Below, piece after piece: positions 5,392 through 8,902 of a DNA stretch of 8,902 nt. The position numbers and the translations under genes are program-made. The stretch's first letter is position 1; each line of letters begins with the position of its first letter. The notes under the pieces are model-generated. The model was not told the DNA's origin. It made no database searches and saw nothing but the letters and a program-made list of their open reading frames with translations. Source of the DNA: CAXGUU01 sp964012875 (lineage in GTDB: Bacteria; Pseudomonadota; Gammaproteobacteria; Ga0077536); contig CAXGUU010000129.1 of the NCBI GenBank assembly GCA_964012875.1, positions 1 through 8,902 on the forward strand, written 5' to 3'.

Positions 5392-6576
5392 ATGAGTAGT
5401 GGAACCAGTCCCGCGCTGATGGCGAACTACGGTCGAATGGACGTGCTGTTTGAGCGCGGCGCTGGCGTTCGGCTTTACGACACCGAGGGGCGCGAATACT
5501 TCGATGCCCTGTGTGGCATCGCGGTGTGTGGGTTGGGGCACGCTCATCCGGCAGTTACTGCTGCTGTTGCCGACCAGGCGGCGACGCTGGTCCATACGTC
5601 GAATCTCTACCGCATCGCCCTGCAGGAGCAACTTGCCGAGAAGCTGGCGGACCTATCGGGGATGGAACGGGCGTTCTTTTGCAATTCGGGCGCTGAAGCG
5701 AACGAGGCGGCGTTCAAAATCGCGCGCAAGTATGGTCACGACAAAGGTATCGATGATCCGCTTGTCGTTGCCATGGACGGTAGCTTCCACGGACGCACTA
5801 TGGCGACTTTGAGTGCGACCGGGAATCCGAAGGTGCATGCCGGATTTGCGCCGCTGGTTGCGGGCTACAAGCACATACCTTTTGATGACGTTGACGCAAT
5901 TGGCTCAGCGTCGGGTGCCGCGAATGTCGTTGCCATCATGGTCGAACCGATTCAGGGCGAGGGTGGCATCGTGATGTCACAGCCCGGGTACCTCAAGGCG
6001 ATTCGGGATATTTGTGATGATCGTGGCTTGTTGATGCTGGTCGACGAGGTACAGACCGGAATCGCCCGGACCGGCGAATGGTTTGGTTTTCAACACGAGC
6101 CGGTGGTGCCGGATGTGATCAGCCTGGCCAAAGGGCTCGGCAACGGCGTGCCGATCGGTGCGTGTCTGGCCCGTGGCAAGGCGGCCGAGGTGCTTACGGC
6201 GGGAACCCATGGTTCGACATTCGGCGGCAACCCGCTGGCCTGCCGCGCGGCGCTGGCGGTAATCGAGACCATTGAAACGCAGGGGTTGGTTGCGCGTGCG
6301 GCAGCGCTGGGTGAGCGGCTGATCGGCGGCTTTGCAGCCCGCCTGGGAGGCCTTGACCAGGTCGCCGAAGTGCGCGGCCGTGGTCTGATGGTCGGTATTC
6401 GTCTTAGAAAGCCGTGCACGGATCTTATCGGACAGGCCCTGACTGCCGGTGTTTTGCTCAATGTCACCGGTGACAATGTCGTGCGTTTACTGCCGCCGAT
6501 GATAATGACTGATGATGAAGCCGATGAATTGATCGATCGCGTGTCACAGCTGATCGAGACTTTTCTTGCTTCCTAG
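5392..6576 (+). CDS. argD: Acetylornithine aminotransferase (class III PLP aminotransferase)
   Basis: ArgD transfers an amino group from glutamate to N-acetylglutamate semialdehyde, making N2-acetylornithine in arginine biosynthesis. The 394-residue protein is full length for the family. It shows FFCNSGAEANEAAFK (95-109, phosphate/PLP-binding loop), FHGRTMATLSATG (132-144), EPIQGEGG (185-192), the cofactor aspartate in LVDEVQTG (Asp218), the PLP-binding lysine in SLAKGLGNG (Lys247), and THGSTFGGNPLAC (272-284). Class III members overlap in sequence (AstC and GabT are close relatives). The call ArgD rather than a catabolic relative rests mainly on argF starting 14 bases downstream on the same strand. 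Some ArgD proteins also act as succinyldiaminopimelate aminotransferase in lysine synthesis, and that is possible here. A terminator-like hairpin precedes it, so expression may be attenuated. No convincing ArgR box was seen. Confidence 0.92.
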   Translation: MSSGTSPALMANYGRMDVLFERGAGVRLYDTEGREYFDALCGIAVCGLGHAHPAVTAAVADQAATLVHTSNLYRIALQEQLAEKLADLSGMERAFFCNSGAEANEAAFKIARKYGHDKGIDDPLVVAMDGSFHGRTMATLSATGNPKVHAGFAPLVAGYKHIPFDDVDAIGSASGAANVVAIMVEPIQGEGGIVMSQPGYLKAIRDICDDRGLLMLVDEVQTGIARTGEWFGFQHEPVVPDVISLAKGLGNGVPIGACLARGKAAEVLTAGTHGSTFGGNPLACRAALAVIETIETQGLVARAAALGERLIGGFAARLGGLDQVAEVRGRGLMVGIRLRKPCTDLIGQALTAGVLLNVTGDNVVRLLPPMIMTDDEADELIDRVSQLIETFLAS

Positions 6577-6590
6577 TAGCGGAATCGACA

Positions 6591-7481
6591 ATGACGCTTC
6601 GTCACTTTTTATCGCTGAGAGATTTTTCCGGGGACGAGATCAGCGCGATTGTTGAACGGGCTATTGAACTCAAAGCCTTGCGCGCTAACGGTGAGCGACC
6701 GCCCCTGTTTGAACGTAAGGTTCTGGCGATGATCTTCGAAAAATCGTCTACCCGGACGCGCGTTTCATTCGAAGCTGCTATGGCGGAAGGCGGCGGTCGG
6801 GCGATTTTCCTTTCGACCAAGGAAACTCAACTGGGCCGTGGAGAACCGCCTGAGGACACGGCGCGGGTGCTGTCCGAGATGGCCGACGCCATCATGATTC
6901 GCACCTTCGCACATGATGTGGTCGAGCGCATGGCTGACAGTGCCTCGATTCCTGTTATCAACGGTCTGACCAACGAACTCCACCCCTGCCAGCTGCTGGC
7001 TGACCTCATGACGTTCCGTGAGCATCGTGGTGCTATTAAGGGGGCGAAGGTGGCGTGGATTGGCGACGGCAATAATATGTGCAACTCCTACATAAACGCC
7101 GCCGCGTTGATGGGATTTGATCTGCATATTGCCTGTCCCGAAGGATACGAACCTAAACTTGCGGCCGGCAGCAACGTCCATATCGGGCATGATCCGGTCG
7201 CCGCGACGAAAGCCGCCAACCTGGTCGTGACGGATGTCTGGGCAAGCATGGGGCAGGAAACCGAGACTGAGCAGCGGCGACAGGTTTTCGGCGCATATCA
7301 GGTCAACCAGGAATTAATGAGACACGCCGAAAGCGATGCTATTTTCATGCATTGCCTGCCGGCCCATCGCGGTGAAGAAGTCTCGGGCGAGGTTATCGAG
7401 GGGGCACAAAGCGTCGTTTGGGATGAAGCAGGAAATCGATTGCATGCGCAAAAGGCCCTGCTCGAGTTTTTGCTCGCGTGA
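6591..7481 (+). CDS. argF: Ornithine carbamoyltransferase, anabolic type
   Basis: ArgF makes citrulline from ornithine and carbamoyl phosphate, the sixth step of arginine synthesis. The 296-residue protein carries the carbamoyl-phosphate loop FEKSSTRTRVSFE (STRTR at 53-57), the motif ELHPCQLLADL (HPCQ at 131-134), the ornithine-binding loop DVWASMGQE (SMG at 219-221) and HCLPAHRG with the catalytic Cys255. The length fits biosynthetic enzymes of about 300-310 residues, with a slightly short N-terminus. It starts 14 bases after argD. GGAA (6581-6584) gives a modest ribosome binding site, so the pair is very probably one transcript. No intrinsic terminator is visible after its stop, so some read-through into pcm is possible. 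Confidence 0.97.
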   Translation: MTLRHFLSLRDFSGDEISAIVERAIELKALRANGERPPLFERKVLAMIFEKSSTRTRVSFEAAMAEGGGRAIFLSTKETQLGRGEPPEDTARVLSEMADAIMIRTFAHDVVERMADSASIPVINGLTNELHPCQLLADLMTFREHRGAIKGAKVAWIGDGNNMCNSYINAAALMGFDLHIACPEGYEPKLAAGSNVHIGHDPVAATKAANLVVTDVWASMGQETETEQRRQVFGAYQVNQELMRHAESDAIFMHCLPAHRGEEVSGEVIEGAQSVVWDEAGNRLHAQKALLEFLLA

Positions 7482-7510
7482 ACAAAGTCGCCTGTCAACC
7501 GGCCTTTGAT

Positions 7511-7539
7511 TTGACACTATAACGACTGCTGGCTAGCGT
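7511..7539 (+). promoter_or_regulatory. Candidate sigma-70 promoter for pcm-nlpD
   Basis: A perfect TTGACA (7511-7516) is followed after 17 bases by TAGCGT (7534-7539), a weak -10 with 3/6 matches. The predicted start near 7546 leaves a leader of about 50 bases before the pcm ATG at 7598. An alternative -10, TATAAC (7518-7523), lacks a good -35. TTGACA is also one arm of a 6-bp inverted repeat with TGTCAA at 7493-7498, spaced by 12 bases, which could be an operator. Pattern match only. Confidence 0.4.
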
Positions 7540-7597
7540 GTGGCCTGCTGATCTTGATGACTGTTTTCGATTCGTGGCAGACCCTTTAGGTATCGGA

Positions 7598-8230
7598 ATG
7601 ACCTCCCAGCGAGCGCGTAACCGCCTCGTTGACCAGCTGCGTGGTATGGGCATCGGCAATGAGCAGGTGCTTGAAGTCATTCGAACGACCCCCCGCCACC
7701 TGTTTGTAGATGAGGCGCTAGCCAGTCGGGCTTACGAAAATACTGCGTTGCCCATTGGCTTCGGGCAGACCATTTCGCAACCGTACATCGTGGCGGCGAT
7801 GACCGAGGCGCTTTTGTCGACGGGTCGCCTCGATCGCGTGCTCGAGATCGGAGCAGGCTGTGGCTACCAAAGCGCCGTGCTCGCGCAACTGGCCGGGCGC
7901 GTGTTCAGCATCGAAAGGATCGCGGCGTTCGTGAACAAACTGCGAAACCGCATGCATGAACTGAAGCTGACGAACGTGCGGGTTCGCCATGGAGATGGTT
8001 TTGAAGGCTGGCCTTCTAACGGGCCCTTTGACGCGATCCTGGTGGCCGCAGCACCGGTCGGGGTGCCGGAAGCGCTGGTGGAACAGCTGGCGCTCGGTGG
8101 TCGCCTGATTATTCCGGTCGGGCGGGCAGGTGACCAGGAGTTACGGCTGCTAACGCGTACTGTCGGTGGGTTCGAAGAGCAAATCCTGGAAAAGGTCAGT
8201 TTTGTGCCTTTGCTGGACGGTACTCGATAA
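7598..8230 (+). CDS. pcm: Protein-L-isoaspartate O-methyltransferase
   Basis: Pcm methylates L-isoaspartyl residues in aged proteins with SAM, starting their conversion back to aspartate; it is cytosolic. The 210-residue protein matches the E. coli enzyme (208). Visible are PRHLFVDEAL (32-41), the active-site segment ALPIGFGQTISQPYIVAAMTE (from 50), SAM motif I VLEIGAGCGYQSAVLA (81-96), the acidic residue ending strand 2 in VFSIERI, RHGDGFEGWP (130-139), FDAILVAAAP and the C-terminal FVPLLDG. Motif I reads GAGCG where relatives have GTGSG, but the glycines are kept. The frame is open upstream to a GTG at 7538. The ATG at 7598 is preferred because MTSQRARNRL matches the start of Pseudomonas Pcm, AGG lies 7 bases upstream, and the candidate promoter overlaps 7538. 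surE, its common upstream partner, is replaced here by argDF; nlpD follows after 34 bases as in other gammaproteobacteria. Confidence 0.96.
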   Translation: MTSQRARNRLVDQLRGMGIGNEQVLEVIRTTPRHLFVDEALASRAYENTALPIGFGQTISQPYIVAAMTEALLSTGRLDRVLEIGAGCGYQSAVLAQLAGRVFSIERIAAFVNKLRNRMHELKLTNVRVRHGDGFEGWPSNGPFDAILVAAAPVGVPEALVEQLALGGRLIIPVGRAGDQELRLLTRTVGGFEEQILEKVSFVPLLDGTR

Positions 8231-8264
8231 CTCTGGCGGTCACGGGGCCGAAGGTTTGAACCTG

Positions 8265-8902
8265 ATGTCTCGAATACTGTGCGAACGGCATCGGCGGAAT
8301 GCATGGCCGATAGTTGGCGCATTAGCGTTGGCGTTGTTGTGGGGGTTGTCGGTCGTGTTTGTTGCCGGCTGTACCACCAACGCTGCGGCGCCTATCGTTC
8401 AGAAGACGGTGACCGGTGCTGAGTCGCCCAGGCCGACCGGGAGTGCACGGACGAAAAAGCCGAAATCTGCACTACGCCCGAAATACTACGTCGTCCAGTC
8501 CGGCGATACGGTGCACGGCATTGCGTTCAGGTTTCACCTCGACCACCGGGCGTTAGTGGGTTGGAACAGCATCCGCAATCCCAATCTGATCTTTGTCGGC
8601 CAGCGACTGCGCTTGTTTGCACCACCGACAGCGGTACGTCCGCTGCAAGTAAACCCCCAGCGCGTTCCCCAGTCACAGGCCAGGACGGCACCCGCCTCGA
8701 CGCAATCGACGGCGACGAAACACGGGTCAAAGCCGGCGCCGGTGAAGGTTGAATCCTGGCATTGGCCCGCGAAGGGGAAAACTAGCAAATCGAAAGCAGC
8801 CTCAGGTGCGTTGGCACTCGAGATCCGCGGCGAAAAAGGTCAGCCCGTCACCGCAGCAGCGAGTGGGGCGGTCGTCTACAGTGGCAGTGGACTGCGCGGA
8901 TA
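8265..8902 (+). CDS. nlpD: NlpD-type LysM/degenerate LytM lipoprotein, C-terminus cut by window edge
   Basis: NlpD is an outer-membrane lipoprotein that activates the amidase AmiC for daughter-cell separation. The 212 visible residues begin with a basic N-terminus, a hydrophobic stretch (15-33) and the lipobox VAGC (Cys36). One LysM domain follows (about 74-118: YYVVQSGDTVHGIAFRF to VGQRLRLF), then a Pro/Ala/Thr/Lys-rich linker (about 120-162). The M23/LytM domain starts at WHWPAKGK (165-172) and reaches VVYSGSGLRG, as in E. coli NlpD. Where active LytM peptidases have HxxxD, this protein reads Ala182 and Glu186 (ALALEIRG), so it should be catalytically dead, as expected of an amidase activator. 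The ATG at 8265 has GAAGGT (8250-8255) 9 bases upstream. It lies 34 bases after pcm, and rpoS commonly follows nlpD but would be outside the window. The linker is shorter than in E. coli. Confidence 0.9.
   Translation, partial: MSRILCERHRRNAWPIVGALALALLWGLSVVFVAGCTTNAAAPIVQKTVTGAESPRPTGSARTKKPKSALRPKYYVVQSGDTVHGIAFRFHLDHRALVGWNSIRNPNLIFVGQRLRLFAPPTAVRPLQVNPQRVPQSQARTAPASTQSTATKHGSKPAPVKVESWHWPAKGKTSKSKAASGALALEIRGEKGQPVTAAASGAVVYSGSGLRG

Noticed and set aside
5160..5399. Open frame of 79 codons on the plus strand across the grxD-argD gap; from ATG 5241 it includes four Arg codons before the terminator and its stop overlaps the argD start
   Set aside because: No ribosome binding site at any start, no family resemblance, and it runs through the terminator and leader hairpin. 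A leader peptide should stop near or before the terminator. Kept only as a remote possibility.
6090..6476. 128-codon frame on the minus strand inside argD, and similar long antisense frames in argF and pcm
   Set aside because: Shadows of GC-rich codon usage, with biased composition and no ribosome binding site or homology.
7538..7597. Upstream GTG start for pcm
   Set aside because: It overlaps the -10 of the candidate promoter and adds 20 residues absent from Pcm proteins; MTSQRARNRL matches the known N-terminus.
1..8902. Mobile elements, CRISPR arrays, tRNA/rRNA genes, attachment sites or a defence-type gene cluster
   Set aside because: Nearly all sequence is accounted for by core genes with consistent composition. 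I saw no direct-repeat arrays, transposase motifs, RNA-gene signatures or foreign-looking segments.

Overview
The window is a compact, GC-rich, gene-dense piece of a gammaproteobacterial chromosome. Every protein has a close counterpart in Escherichia coli or Pseudomonas. Several genes also keep a conserved gammaproteobacterial neighbourhood (mltD next to yafS-rnhA-dnaQ, and pcm next to nlpD). There are no signs of insertion sequences, phage, CRISPR, tRNA or rRNA. The family and genus cannot be fixed from this sequence; a free-living, arginine-prototrophic gammaproteobacterium outside the Enterobacterales is my inference.

Left part (1-2623, minus strand): mltD, a lipoprotein lytic transglycosylase with three LysM domains, is followed 22 bases later by aas, a lysophospholipid acyltransferase/acyl-ACP synthetase that runs off the left edge. 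Both concern the cell envelope. Middle part (2735-4788, plus strand): yafS (methyltransferase-like), rnhA (RNase HI) and dnaQ (Pol III proofreading exonuclease). yafS and rnhA overlap by ATGA, and dnaQ follows after 93 bases. dnaQ converges with grxD (minus strand, CGFS monothiol glutaredoxin), and their stop codons overlap.

Right part: a 292-base divergent region lies between grxD and argD. It holds a good intrinsic-terminator hairpin on the plus strand with no gene in front of it, then a second hairpin just before the argD ribosome binding site. argD and argF follow as an arginine-biosynthesis pair (acetylornithine aminotransferase and ornithine carbamoyltransferase). After a 116-base gap with a promoter-like element come pcm (protein L-isoaspartate methyltransferase) and the start of nlpD (LysM/degenerate LytM lipoprotein), cut by the right edge.

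I found no clearly new multi-gene system; the protein-coding content is core metabolism, replication and envelope maintenance. The best leads are the argD leader/orphan terminator, a canonical-looking clamp-binding motif in DnaQ, the eroded SAM motif in YafS, and two local departures from familiar gene order (no gloB beside yafS, no surE before pcm).
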